A DNA stretch of 14,935 bases from contig JAQERH010000050.1 in NCBI GenBank assembly GCA_027698105.1, positions 1-14,935 of the forward strand. The letters run 5' to 3'. Below, in pieces: positions 6,619 through 14,896 of this stretch (positions within the stretch are counted from its first letter, which is position 1; each line of letters opens with the position of its first letter). The notes under the pieces were generated by a model. That model was not told where the DNA came from. It was given only the letters and a program-made list of their open reading frames with translations, and made no database searches. Made by a program: the position numbers and the translations under genes. This DNA is from Lachnospiraceae bacterium AM93-12TA (GTDB lineage Bacteria > Bacillota > Clostridia > Lachnospirales > Lachnospiraceae).

Positions 6619-6687
6619 TACAAAATGGGTATAGTGTAACCTGAAATATACTGATATAAAAAGAATAAGCAGAAAGGGTGTGACAGG

Positions 6688-7770
6688 ATGAAACGAATCG
6701 GCATGCTTACCAGCGGCGGCGACTGCCAGAGTTTAAACGCCACCATGCGGGGAGTAGCGAAAGCGCTTTATAAAACATACAAGGATGAAGTAGAAATTGT
6801 CGGCTTTGAAGACGGATACAAGGGTCTGATGTACGCAGACTACCATATTATGAAGCCATCTGACTTTTCCGGTATTCTGACCCTGGGAGGAACGATTCTC
6901 GGAACCTCCAGACAGCCGTTTAAGCTGATGAGAACACCAGATGAGAACGGACTTGATAAAGTGGCGTCTATGAAGCACACCTATTATAAATTAAAGCTGG
7001 AGTGCCTTGTGGTTCTTGGAGGAAACGGAAGCCAGAAGACAGCCAACCTTCTCAGGGAAGAGGGGCTGAATGTGATTCACCTTCCTAAGACGATTGATAA
7101 CGATCTCTGGGGAACCGATATGACCTTTGGTTTCGACAGTGCAGTGACTGTGGCGACAAATGCCATTGACTGCATTCATACCACGGCTGCTTCCCATGGC
7201 CGGGTCTTTATTGTGGAGATCATGGGACATAAGGTGGGATGGCTGACGCTCTATGCAGGCATTGCCGGAGGAGCAGACATCATTCTTCTTCCTGAAATTC
7301 CATATGATATTGACGTGGTAGTAGACGCCATTAAGAAGCGAACAAAGGCTGGAAAGAACTTTACTATATTAGCTGTGGCTGAGGGTGCCATCTCTAAGGA
7401 AAATGCTTCTCTGACTAAGAAAGAACTGAAAGAAAAGAAAAAGTCCAGTCCGGTGTATCCGTCTGTCGCTTATGAACTGGGCGCACAGATTACAGAACGG
7501 ACAGGCCAGGAGGTCCGTGTGACTGTTCCGGGTCATATGCAGAGAGGCGGAGAGCCTACACCGTGTGACCGCGTGCTGTCCACGCGCCTGGGTGCTTCGG
7601 CAGCAGGTCTGATTGAGCGGGGAGAGTACGGCTACATGGTATCTCTCAGGAATAACGAAATTGTCAAAGTTCCTCTGTCTGAGGCGGCAGGAAAGCTGAA
7701 GACAGTAGATCCGTCCTGCGATATAATCCGGGATGCCAAGGCAATCGGAATCAGCTTTGGCGATGAATAG
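6688..7770 (+). CDS. pfkA: 6-phosphofructokinase (group III-like, PKTIDND type)
   Basis: This 360-aa enzyme phosphorylates fructose 6-phosphate to fructose 1,6-bisphosphate in glycolysis. The phosphoryl-donor loop TSGGDCQSLNA (8-18), GGNGS (111-115) and the catalytic motif PKTIDND (133-139, D137 the expected base) are clear, as are MGHKVGW and PGHMQRGG. Lys134 is the residue of pyrophosphate-dependent and group III enzymes, while Gly114 is the residue linked to ATP use. Group III ATP enzymes of actinomycetes combine both, so ATP is the likelier donor. Asn113 replaces the Asp that coordinates Mg2+ in E. coli PfkA (GGDGS), which is unusual. AAAGGGTG (6673-6680) precedes the start. dnaX follows after 19 bases. 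Confidence 0.92.
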   Translation: MKRIGMLTSGGDCQSLNATMRGVAKALYKTYKDEVEIVGFEDGYKGLMYADYHIMKPSDFSGILTLGGTILGTSRQPFKLMRTPDENGLDKVASMKHTYYKLKLECLVVLGGNGSQKTANLLREEGLNVIHLPKTIDNDLWGTDMTFGFDSAVTVATNAIDCIHTTAASHGRVFIVEIMGHKVGWLTLYAGIAGGADIILLPEIPYDIDVVVDAIKKRTKAGKNFTILAVAEGAISKENASLTKKELKEKKKSSPVYPSVAYELGAQITERTGQEVRVTVPGHMQRGGEPTPCDRVLSTRLGASAAGLIERGEYGYMVSLRNNEIVKVPLSEAAGKLKTVDPSCDIIRDAKAIGISFGDE

Positions 7771-7789
7771 AGTGAGGAGTTAAGAGGCT

Positions 7790-9409
7790 ATGTCATATAC
7801 AGCCCTTTACCGGAAGTGGCGTCCTGCCTCCTTTGAGGATGTAAAGGGGCAGGACCACATTGTAAAAACATTAAAAAATCAGGTAGAATCAGGCAGGATT
7901 GGCCATGCTTACCTGTTCTGCGGTACGAGGGGAACAGGTAAAACCAGTATCGCTAAAATTTTCGCCAGGGCAGTCAACTGTGAACATCCGGCAGACGGAA
8001 GCCCGTGCAATGAATGCGAAACCTGCAGGCGCATTAAAGAGGGGACTTCCCTGAACGTGGTGGAAATCGATGCCGCTTCTAACAACGGTGTGGAGAACAT
8101 CCGTGAAATCAGGGAGCAGGTTCAGTATCCGCCTACAGAAGGAAAATACAGAGTTTATATTATTGACGAGGTTCACATGCTGTCCATCGGAGCGTTCAAC
8201 GCTCTGTTAAAAACGCTGGAGGAGCCGCCGTCTTATGTAATCTTTATTCTCGCCACCACGGAAGTCCACAAGATTCCCATTACCATTCTGTCCCGGTGTC
8301 AGAGGTATGATTTTAAAAGGATTTCTCTGGATACCATTGCAGGCCGCTTGAAAGAGCTGACAGAAGCGGAGCATATTGAAGCAGAGGAAAGGGCTCTGCG
8401 CTATGTAGCCAAGGCGGCAGATGGTTCTATGCGTGATGCTCTGAGCCTTTTGGATCAGTGTACAGCTTTCCATTTCGGGGAACCTTTAACCTATGACAAT
8501 GTGCTGGAGGTGCTGGGAGCTGTTGACAACAGTGTGTTTTCCCAGCTGTTTCGCGCAGCAGTGGAGGGACGAACTAGGGACTGTATTCAGACGATTGAGG
8601 AGATTGTGATTCAGGGCAGGGAGCTTTCTCAGTTTGTGACAGATTTTATCTGGTATCTGAGGAATCTGCTCATTGTCCAGTCTGCTGACGATGCGGAGCA
8701 TATCCTGGATACATCTATGGAAAATCTGGCTCTCTTAAAGGAGGAGGCTGCTCTGGCAGATGGGAATACTCTGATGAGATACATCCGCATTTTTTCAGAA
8801 CTGTCCGGGCAGATGCGCTATGCCAGCCAGAAGAGAGTGCTGTTGGAGATTGCATTGATCAAGCTGACCAAGCCTTCTATGGAGCAGAATCTGGACTCTG
8901 TGCTTCAGCGGATTTCTGAGCTGGAAGAAAGGCTGGCCGGGATTCCGTCTCCGGCAGAGCTGGCCGCCCTGGCAGCAGCTGGCCAGGCGTCCGGTATCCA
9001 GGAAGTGGCAGGCAGCGGTGCTGGTTCAGAGGCGGCAGGAGAAGAAGCGGCGCAGCCAGAGACAGTGGTGCTTCCAAAGGCTCAGTATGAGGACTTAATG
9101 ACAGTTAAGGGGGACTGGGGAAAGCTTTCCAGACGGCTGGGAGGAGCTATGCGGGTAGCGCTTCAGGGAACCTCGTTAAAGCCGGCGGGCGAAGGATGCT
9201 TATCCATTGAGTTTACAGACATCAATAACTATAGTATTATGAACCAGGAGAATCGTCTGGCAGAGATTAAGGAGCTTGTGGAGTCTGAGTATCACAGGAC
9301 GATTGAATTTAAAACCCATTTGAGGGAGACCTCGGCTCCCGTATCGACCATTTATGTGAGTGATGAAGACTTGAAGGTAATTCACGATGACATAGAAATC
9401 GAGGACTGA
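7790..9409 (+). CDS. dnaX: DNA polymerase III subunit gamma/tau
   Basis: DnaX is the ATPase of the clamp loader that places the sliding clamp on DNA and ties the replisome together. The 539-aa protein opens with the typical ALYRKWRP and has Walker A GTRGTGKT (45-52), four zinc-binding Cys (64, 73, 76, 79), Walker B IIDEVH (124-129) and the arginine-finger motif SRC (168-170). Residues about 388-425 are an Ala/Gly/Glu-rich linker before the C-terminal tau region. AGGAG (7775-7779) lies 10 bases before the ATG. It forms an operon with ybaB and recR, the usual order in Firmicutes. The only A-run (7873-7878) is near the N-terminus, not where a programmed gamma/tau frameshift would be, so a single full-length product is expected. 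Confidence 0.97.
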   Translation: MSYTALYRKWRPASFEDVKGQDHIVKTLKNQVESGRIGHAYLFCGTRGTGKTSIAKIFARAVNCEHPADGSPCNECETCRRIKEGTSLNVVEIDAASNNGVENIREIREQVQYPPTEGKYRVYIIDEVHMLSIGAFNALLKTLEEPPSYVIFILATTEVHKIPITILSRCQRYDFKRISLDTIAGRLKELTEAEHIEAEERALRYVAKAADGSMRDALSLLDQCTAFHFGEPLTYDNVLEVLGAVDNSVFSQLFRAAVEGRTRDCIQTIEEIVIQGRELSQFVTDFIWYLRNLLIVQSADDAEHILDTSMENLALLKEEAALADGNTLMRYIRIFSELSGQMRYASQKRVLLEIALIKLTKPSMEQNLDSVLQRISELEERLAGIPSPAELAALAAAGQASGIQEVAGSGAGSEAAGEEAAQPETVVLPKAQYEDLMTVKGDWGKLSRRLGGAMRVALQGTSLKPAGEGCLSIEFTDINNYSIMNQENRLAEIKELVESEYHRTIEFKTHLRETSAPVSTIYVSDEDLKVIHDDIEIED

Positions 9410-9462
9410 CAGATTCGGAAGGACTGTAATTTATTTTATTTATTTTTAGGAGGATAAACACC

Positions 9463-9828
9463 ATGGCAAAACGTGGCGGTTTCCCGGGAGGAATGCCTGG
9501 GAATATGACAAATCTGATGAAGCAGGCGCAGAGAATGCAGCGCCAGATGGAGGAGACGACAAAGGAGCTGGAGGAGAAGGAGTATACAGCTTCCTCTGGC
9601 GGCGGAGCTGTGACAGTGACTGTTTCCGGAAAGAAGGAGGTTCTCTCCGTAAAGCTTTCCGAAGAAGTTGTAGATCCAGATGATATCGAAATGCTGGAGG
9701 ATCTGATTGTGGCAGCTACAAACGAAGCGTTCCGCCAGATGGAGGACGCCAGCACACAGGCCATGGCGAAGCTTACAGGCGGCCTGGGCGGTCTGGGAGG
9801 CGGTTTAGGCGGAGGCTTACCGTTCTAA
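9463..9828 (+). CDS. YbaB/EbfC-family nucleoid-associated protein
   Basis: This 121-aa DNA-binding protein belongs to the small YbaB/EbfC family, dimers that bind DNA and are almost always encoded between dnaX and recR (yaaK in Bacillus). The N-terminal helix [18 protein letters not shown], the [20 protein letters not shown] strand region and the helix with [13 protein letters not shown] fit the family well. Both tails are glycine-rich; the C-terminal one (about 106-121, GGLGG repeats) is flexible and common in clostridial members. AGGAGG (9450-9455) gives a strong start. The 53-base gap behind dnaX is T-rich but holds no clear promoter. recR begins one base after its stop codon. Confidence 0.96.
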   Translation: MAKRGGFPGGMPGNMTNLMKQAQRMQRQMEETTKELEEKEYTASSGGGAVTVTVSGKKEVLSVKLSEEVVDPDDIEMLEDLIVAATNEAFRQMEDASTQAMAKLTGGLGGLGGGLGGGLPF

Positions 9829-9829
9829 C

Positions 9830-10429
9830 ATGGATTACTACAGCAGTCAGATAACAAAATTAATAGAGGAACTGTCAAAGCTTCCTGGGATTGGAAACAA
9901 GTCAGCCCAGAGGCTGGCATTTCACATTATTAATATGCCGGAGGAGCAGGTGGAACGCCTTTCGTCGGCTATTACAAGCGCCAAGAAAAATGTGCGTTAC
10001 TGCCGGGAGTGTTTTACCCTGACAGATAAGGAGCTTTGCCCGATCTGCGAGAGCCAGAAGCGGGATCACAGCGTGATTATGGTAGTGGAAAACACAAGAG
10101 ATTTGGCCGCTTATGAAAAAACAGGCAAATACGACGGGGTTTACCACGTCCTTCATGGCGCTATTTCCCCTATGCTCGGTATTGGCCCGTCTGATATCCG
10201 TCTGAAGGAGCTTATGGCCAGACTTCAGAGGGAAGAGGTTGATGAGGTGATTATTGCCACCAATTCCAGCCTGGAAGGGGAAACTACTGCCATGTACATA
10301 AGCAAGCTGATTAAACCGACAGGCATTAAGGTGACGAGAATTGCCAGCGGAGTTCCGGTAGGCGGAGATCTGGAATATATTGACGAGGTGACACTGCTTC
10401 GGGCTCTGGAAGGCAGAACGGAGCTGTAA
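9830..10429 (+). CDS. recR: Recombination protein RecR
   Basis: RecR acts with RecO and RecF to load RecA on gapped DNA during recombinational repair. The 199-aa length is standard. It shows the N-terminal helix-hairpin-helix [18 protein letters not shown] (15-32), a four-Cys zinc motif (C58, C61, C70, C73) and the Toprim domain (about 80-175), including [12 protein letters not shown] and the [14 protein letters not shown] segment. The ATG is one base after the ybaB stop. The nearest ribosome binding site, GGAGG at 9811-9815, lies 14 bases upstream inside ybaB, so translation is probably coupled to ybaB. Confidence 0.97.
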   Translation: MDYYSSQITKLIEELSKLPGIGNKSAQRLAFHIINMPEEQVERLSSAITSAKKNVRYCRECFTLTDKELCPICESQKRDHSVIMVVENTRDLAAYEKTGKYDGVYHVLHGAISPMLGIGPSDIRLKELMARLQREEVDEVIIATNSSLEGETTAMYISKLIKPTGIKVTRIASGVPVGGDLEYIDEVTLLRALEGRTEL

Positions 10430-10499
10430 CCGAAAACTGTAGATAGAAAATCTTCATATAGAGAGGCCTGTCTGGCAGGCGTGAGGAGATGCAAAAGAG

Positions 10500-12725
10500 A
10501 TGGATAAGTACGAGTTTAACATAAAGGTTGAACAGATTAAAAAGCTGGTAAATAAGGGCGATTATGAGACTGCTATGAAAATCGCCGATGGAATCGACTG
10601 GAGACGTGTCCGCAGCACCAGCCTGTTAGCGTCTATTTCCCAGGTATATGAGAGAAATGAAGAATATCAGGAGGCTAAGGATATCCTGCTTCTGGCTTTT
10701 GAGCGGGCGCCTATTGGAAAAGGACTTTTGTTTAAGCTGACGGATCTGGCCCTGAGAGAGGGAAATGTGTCAGAGGCAGAGGCTTACTACAGAGAGTTCT
10801 GTGAGCTGTGCGGAGAGGATCCCAGACAGAATCTGCTTCGCTATCTGATTCTGGAGGCAAAGCAGGCCCCATTGGAGCAGCTGATTGTTTCTCTGGAGCG
10901 CTACTGCCAGGATGAGCTGGATGAAAAATGGCTGTATAAGCTGGCAGAGCTGTATCAGAAGGCTGGCCGGGAGGAGGACTGCGTCCGTATCTGCGATAAG
11001 CTGATGCTTCTCTTTGGTCTTGGAAAATATGTGGATAAGGCCATGGCTCTGAAGCAGAAGTATGCGCCTTTAACTAAATATCAGATGGATCTGGTAGAAA
11101 ACAGAGAAAAATACGAGGAAAAACTGAGGGCTGTAGAGGAAGAATACAGTTCTGGACGCCGCCACAGAGATGAGGATGAGATGGAGGCAGACGAGGATTT
11201 TGATGAGAATGAGTCTGACGATATTTCTGAGAGAGAAGAAAAACACAGGACTCCATCAGAAGCTTCCTTTAGAGAAGAACAGGCAGAACGGGAGCTGGCC
11301 CGTGAAATTTCCAGGATTCCTCAGGAAGAGTACCATGAAGAAGAGGATGAGGATACTCTGGGAGAGACCAGGGTGCTGACTGATATCCGAAGAGTGGGAA
11401 GAGAGTCTGAGGAAGACAGAGCAGAGGCTGCGAAGCAGACAGTTGCAGCAGACGGCATCAGAGCAGTGAGAAGCGTACAGGCAAAACAGGAAGCAGAGAG
11501 AGCAGAAGAAACTGTCCGCAGAGAGGAAGCCATTGCCAGAGCTTACGAGGAAGAAGAGGAGACGGTGATTGAAGACTGGGACTTAGAACCGGTGGAAAAC
11601 GACAGCAATCACCTGATGATCGAGGCAGAGGAACCGGAGAGTGGACTTTCTCTGGCTCTTGATTCCTTAAAGAAGATCCACAGAGAGCTGGGAACGAAGA
11701 ATCCTGTGGCTAAAATCAGTGCCCAGAATTTAAACCGCAGAGGCATTTTTTCAGTGGCAGACCGCCTCAGCGGAAGAGATTTAATCATAGAGCGTGCGGC
11801 AGATCTGGACGAATTTTCTGTCCGTGACTTAAGCGAGCTGATGGAAGCGGATAAGAGCGGCATGATCGTAGTTCTTATTGATACTCCGACCAGAATGGAA
11901 CGCCTCCACAATGAAAATCCTGATCTGGCAGATAAATTTCAGTATATTGGCTGCAGAGCGCAGGAGAAGGCGGAAGATCCGGAGGAGCAGGAGACCAGAA
12001 GAAGACAGGCTGCAGCGGCAGCAGAAGCGGCCCGCCGCCAGGCTGAGTATGAGGCAGAGCAGGAGAGAAGGCGTCTGGAAGAAGCTGCGGCAGCAGAAGA
12101 AAACAGGCGCAGAGAAGAGGAAAAGGAGGCTCGCCGCCGGGAGGAAGAGCGCAGACTGGAAGCAGCCCGTCTCCAGGCGGAGAGGGAGGCTGAAATGGAG
12201 CGCCAGCGCCTCAGGGAAGAAGAGCGTTATGAAGAGCCGGTTTCCCAGGACGATGATTACACAGAGCCAGAGGAAGAGAGTTATGATTCCCAGGACCTGT
12301 ATGAGGATGATTTCCAGGATGACGGCGCACGCGACAGAGAATACGAGGAACATGGTTCCTATCAGGAAGAGGAATACCGCGATGAGGAGCCTTATGAAGA
12401 ATCCTGGGATCGTGAAGAACTGGATTCAGAGGGCTATGCTGATGAAGACGACGGCAGGGAAATGGATGTGGAGGAATTTGCACAGTATGCCTGCAAATAT
12501 GCGTCAGAAATCGACTGCAGTATTTCTGGAAAGAGTATGCTTGCTCTCTACGAGCGCGCTGAGATGATGGAGGAGGACGGTGTGCCTCTGACAAAAGAAA
12601 GCGCGGAGGATCTGATTGAGGAGGCTGCTGACCGGGCAGAAAAGCCATCCTTCGGAGGATTTTTCTCATCTAAATATGATAAAGATGGTCTTCTGATTCT
12701 GAAGGAGAAGCACTTTTTTGATTAA
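10500..12725 (+). CDS. Large acidic TPR protein with AAA+-like remnant
   Basis: I do not know a function for this 741-aa protein. Residues about 5-190 look like TPR-type helical repeats (paired helices such as NEEYQEAKDILLLAFERAP and EGNVSEAEAYYREFCELCG). Residues 200-390 are mostly charged and probably disordered. Residues about 396-480 (KISAQNLN, DLIIERAADL, MIVVLIDTP, NPDLADKF) run like the Walker B to arginine-finger part of CbbX/SpoVK-type AAA+ ATPases, but DE is replaced by ER and no P-loop is found. Residues about 485-654 are an E/R/A-rich coiled coil then an acidic tail. Residues 655-741 form a folded end that could be the matching AAA+ lid. There is no signal peptide or membrane segment. 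GAGGAG (10483-10488) precedes the ATG, which is 70 bases behind recR, so it is probably the operon's last gene. The AAA+ relation is inference. Confidence 0.85.
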   Translation: MDKYEFNIKVEQIKKLVNKGDYETAMKIADGIDWRRVRSTSLLASISQVYERNEEYQEAKDILLLAFERAPIGKGLLFKLTDLALREGNVSEAEAYYREFCELCGEDPRQNLLRYLILEAKQAPLEQLIVSLERYCQDELDEKWLYKLAELYQKAGREEDCVRICDKLMLLFGLGKYVDKAMALKQKYAPLTKYQMDLVENREKYEEKLRAVEEEYSSGRRHRDEDEMEADEDFDENESDDISEREEKHRTPSEASFREEQAERELAREISRIPQEEYHEEEDEDTLGETRVLTDIRRVGRESEEDRAEAAKQTVAADGIRAVRSVQAKQEAERAEETVRREEAIARAYEEEEETVIEDWDLEPVENDSNHLMIEAEEPESGLSLALDSLKKIHRELGTKNPVAKISAQNLNRRGIFSVADRLSGRDLIIERAADLDEFSVRDLSELMEADKSGMIVVLIDTPTRMERLHNENPDLADKFQYIGCRAQEKAEDPEEQETRRRQAAAAAEAARRQAEYEAEQERRRLEEAAAAEENRRREEEKEARRREEERRLEAARLQAEREAEMERQRLREEERYEEPVSQDDDYTEPEEESYDSQDLYEDDFQDDGARDREYEEHGSYQEEEYRDEEPYEESWDREELDSEGYADEDDGREMDVEEFAQYACKYASEIDCSISGKSMLALYERAEMMEEDGVPLTKESAEDLIEEAADRAEKPSFGGFFSSKYDKDGLLILKEKHFFD

Positions 12726-12769
12726 GAAAAACAGAACACAGCGCCAGTTCATCTAAGCGCTATACAAAA

Positions 12770-12808
12770 CAGGCCAGCCATCCGCAGGGATGCCGCTGGC
12801 CTGAATTT
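12770..12808 (+). terminator. Probable terminator of the pfkA-dnaX-recR block
   Basis: A 9-bp stem CAGGCCAGC (12770-12778) with GCTGGCCTG (12795-12803) continues as CATCC/GGATG (12779-12783 with 12788-12792) with a 2-nt bulge and a GCAG loop. The hairpin is long and GC-rich but the tail AATTTAT has few T residues, so it may be inefficient. It lies 45 bases after the acidic TPR gene. Confidence 0.6.
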
Positions 12809-12887
12809 ATCGTCAGCAATCATTTGAGAATAGAGGCAGCACACAGAAAAAAACAAAGCAGAGACGACAGAATTTGGAGGACAGAAC

Positions 12888-13715
12888 ATGGATATCAGAT
12901 TGATTGCCCTGGATCTGGACGGGACGCTTTTGACAGAGGATAAAAGGCTTTCTGAAAGAAACAGAAAAGCTCTGGAAGCCTGCATTCAAAAGGGGATATA
13001 CATGGTGCCGTGTACAGGACGGACATTTGAAGGGATTCCGTCTGTGGTCAGGCAGGTACAGGGGATACAGTACGCAATCCTGACCAATGGAGCGCAGATT
13101 CAGAATGCAGTAACAGGAGAGGTGATTGAACGCAGACCCCTGGACTGGGAGAAAGCGGTTCAGGTCATTGATAAAATAAAAGGCTATACTTTGATGTATG
13201 ATACTTACGCAGAAGGAAGAGGCAAAGCGGATAAGCATTTTTTGGATACACTTGAATACTATGAAATCCGTCCGGAGATCTGCGAATTAATCAGGCAAAC
13301 AAGAGATCCGCTTCCTTCTCTCAGAGACTATCTGAATGAGAATCATCCGGACCTGGACAAAATGAACATTTATTTTAAAGGATATGACAGAGAGACAAAG
13401 AGGAAAGTGCGGGAGAAACTTTCAGAAATCCAAGGAATTGACGTTACTTCATCCATGCCGAATAACCTGGAGATAAATGGAGAAGGTGCTTCGAAGGGAA
13501 ACGCGATCCTGCTTCTGGCTCACCACCTGGGACTGTCACCTGCTCAGACCATGGCTTTCGGTGATGGAGAAAATGATCTCAGCATGATGGAGTGTGCCGG
13601 GATTGGAGTGGCGATGGAGAATGGGAATCCGGCAGTTAAGGAAAAAGCTGATTTTATTGCCTGCTCGAATGAAACGGATGGGGTAGCCAAAGTCATTGAG
13701 AAGCTTATTTTATAG
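12888..13715 (+). CDS. Cof-type HAD-superfamily phosphatase
   Basis: This 275-aa protein is a haloacid dehalogenase-family phosphatase of the Cof/YidA branch, which dephosphorylates sugar phosphates and similar metabolites with Mg2+. Motif I DLDGT gives nucleophile D9 and acid/base D11. Motif II is PCTGR (T43), motif III is SKGNAI (K203) and motif IV is GDGENDLSMM (D226, D230). The roughly 110-residue stretch between motifs II and III is the C2-type cap typical of Cof proteins. GGAGG (12876-12880) sits 7 bases before the ATG. The substrate cannot be told from sequence. It follows a probable terminator, and no clear promoter of its own was seen in the 80 bases before it. cvpA-like follows 56 bases later. 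Confidence 0.93.
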   Translation: MDIRLIALDLDGTLLTEDKRLSERNRKALEACIQKGIYMVPCTGRTFEGIPSVVRQVQGIQYAILTNGAQIQNAVTGEVIERRPLDWEKAVQVIDKIKGYTLMYDTYAEGRGKADKHFLDTLEYYEIRPEICELIRQTRDPLPSLRDYLNENHPDLDKMNIYFKGYDRETKRKVREKLSEIQGIDVTSSMPNNLEINGEGASKGNAILLLAHHLGLSPAQTMAFGDGENDLSMMECAGIGVAMENGNPAVKEKADFIACSNETDGVAKVIEKLIL

Positions 13716-13771
13716 GGGAAGCTGATGAATGAAAGAAAATATTCCAAAAAGAGAAGAGAAAGGGAAAATCT

Positions 13772-14476
13772 ATGCAGAACTGGTTAGCAATCGCAGCGGC
13801 AGTTTATCTGGCCGCCATGGTTTTGATGGGACATTATAAGGGATTTATCAGAATGGCTGTGTCAGCTGCCTCCCTGATCATTACTCTGACAGCGGTGAAT
13901 ATTGCCGTGCCTCAGGTGACTTCCTATCTGAAACAGCATACAGAGGTTTATCAGACAATCGAATATGCCATTGGAAATGCAATCGGGATAGATGAGAGCG
14001 CAGATGGGGATACGCCGGCAGTTCAGCGTCAGAAAATAGAAGAGCTGAAGCTTCCCGCACGGTTAAAAGAAGGACTTGTGGCAAATAATAATCATGAGAT
14101 TTACCGTATGCTGGGGGCGGAGACCTTTTCGCGGTATGTGACAGGATATCTGGTAAACAATATGGTCAATCTGACTGTATACCTTCTCCTTTTTGCAGTC
14201 CTTTTCGGTACGCTTCAGATTATTTCCAGATGCCTGGATCTGGTGGCCAGACTTCCTGTGCTTTGCGGAGTCAATAAATTGGCAGGGGCAGCTCTTGGGG
14301 CGACGGAAGGCCTCGTGTTTCTATGGCTGCTCTGCCTGCTTGTCACAGCTTTTTCCACTACAGGGTGGGGAGCAGAGCTTAGCAGGATGATAGAGGAGAG
14401 CAGCTGGTTGTCTTATTTGTACGATCACAATCTGCTGGCGATGCTGGCTGCATCTTTAATGAAAGGCCTGATATAG
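13772..14476 (+). CDS. CvpA-family membrane protein
   Basis: This 234-aa protein resembles the CvpA/colicin V production family: an N-terminal membrane segment, the GHYKGFIRMAVS turn typical of the first loop, then further hydrophobic segments near 30-50, about 125-150 and about 165-195. The region at about 55-115 is a soluble, charged insert. In enterobacteria CvpA is needed for colicin V export and affects envelope stress; the role in Firmicutes is not clear. AAAGGG (13759-13764) lies 7 bases before the ATG. The gene is 56 bases behind the HAD phosphatase and is closed by a strong terminator, so the two likely form one transcript. A short basic reading frame (13725-13787) overlaps its start out of frame. 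Confidence 0.83.
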   Translation: MQNWLAIAAAVYLAAMVLMGHYKGFIRMAVSAASLIITLTAVNIAVPQVTSYLKQHTEVYQTIEYAIGNAIGIDESADGDTPAVQRQKIEELKLPARLKEGLVANNNHEIYRMLGAETFSRYVTGYLVNNMVNLTVYLLLFAVLFGTLQIISRCLDLVARLPVLCGVNKLAGAALGATEGLVFLWLLCLLVTAFSTTGWGAELSRMIEESSWLSYLYDHNLLAMLAASLMKGLI

Positions 14477-14489
14477 TTTCGGTCAGGTA

Positions 14490-14534
14490 AAATACCGGGA
14501 TATGTGGTTTCAAACCGCATATCCCGGTATTTAT
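14490..14534 (+). terminator. Intrinsic terminator after the CvpA-family gene
   Basis: The segments 14490-14510 and 14512-14532 are complementary with a single G-U pair; in practice this is an 18-bp stem with a 7-nt loop (14508-14514). TATTTATAC follows as a modest T-tract, and the AAA on the left arm makes it likely to work on both strands. Confidence 0.85.
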
Positions 14535-14722
14535 ACTATAGAGCAAATAGAATTGGTCAAACAAAATATATTTTATATACAATATAAAAAATAGAGAAAA
14601 ACATCCTGTAAAATCAAGGCCTTTTCAAAACCACAAGATGTGGTATGAGAGAAAATAAAAGGATAGATATAGTGTTAGAGAGGATAAAAAGAAAATTGTT
14701 TTAAAAAATAAGAAAAATTCCC
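14533..14722. other. AT-rich intergenic region without genes
   Basis: No credible reading frame was found. The region is rich in A and T with runs such as ATATATTTTATATACAATAT (14568-14587), the sort of sequence that acts as an UP element or bent DNA ahead of strong promoters. A small perfect dyad ACCACA-AGA-TGTGGT (14630-14644) may be an operator. Nothing else is recognised. Confidence 0.6.
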
Positions 14723-14751
14723 TTGACAACTTCTTCTGTAAGTGGTATATT
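14723..14751 (+). promoter_or_regulatory. Strong sigma-A promoter P1 pointing out of the window
   Basis: A perfect TTGACA (14723-14728) is followed after 17 bp by TATATT (14746-14751). It lies behind a long A/T-rich tract. It is the first of two promoters with the same 17-bp spacing and direction, a layout typical of rRNA operons in Firmicutes. Confidence 0.8.
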
Positions 14752-14754
14752 TTA

Positions 14755-14779
14755 ACTCAGCGCTGAACAAGTGCTGAGT
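14755..14779 (+). repeat. Hairpin in the leader below promoter P1
   Basis: ACTCAGC (14755-14761) pairs with GCTGAGT (14773-14779) around an 11-nt loop. It begins about four bases after the P1 -10 box, so it is at the very 5' end of the P1 transcript. No T-tract follows. It could protect the RNA end or be a regulator dyad. Confidence 0.55.
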
Positions 14780-14867
14780 CATCCGGCCTTTAAATAAAGG
14801 ATTCATGAAGGGATTTGCCTGATTGAAGAGGATGAAAACAAAATCTTAAAAAACTTCAAAAAAGTGC

Positions 14868-14896
14868 TTGACACTGACACAGAGTTGTGATAAGAT
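14868..14896 (+). promoter_or_regulatory. Strong sigma-A promoter P2, probably of an rRNA or stable-RNA operon
   Basis: A perfect TTGACA (14868-14873) is followed after 17 bp by TAAGAT (14891-14896), preceded by TG-A (14888-14890), an extended -10. P2 lies 145 bp downstream of P1. The following 39 bases hold no start codon with a ribosome binding site, and the end AGTTCGAAAGAA recalls the boxA-like GTTC-TTTGAAA segment of Firmicute 16S leaders. The gene itself is outside the window, so this is inference. Confidence 0.78.

Noticed and set aside
7873..7878. A-run in dnaX as a programmed frameshift site for a short gamma form
   Set aside because: It lies within the first 30 codons, before the ATPase domain, and cannot give a gamma-sized product. 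No slippery site was seen near the end of the ATPase region.
9309..9764. 151-aa minus-strand open frame across the dnaX-ybaB junction
   Set aside because: It runs antisense to two well-supported conserved genes and shows no known domain; serine-rich composition is typical of an antisense shadow.
10489..10524. Short frame (11 codons) overlapping the start of the acidic TPR gene
   Set aside because: Its ATG directly abuts the GAGGAG site, leaving no usable spacing; that site serves the ATG at 10500.
11829..12353. 174-aa minus-strand open frame inside the acidic TPR gene, plus 229-aa plus-strand frame at 11878-12567
   Set aside because: Both are shadows of the repetitive GAG/GAA/CGC-rich coding sequence and have biased, low-complexity composition.
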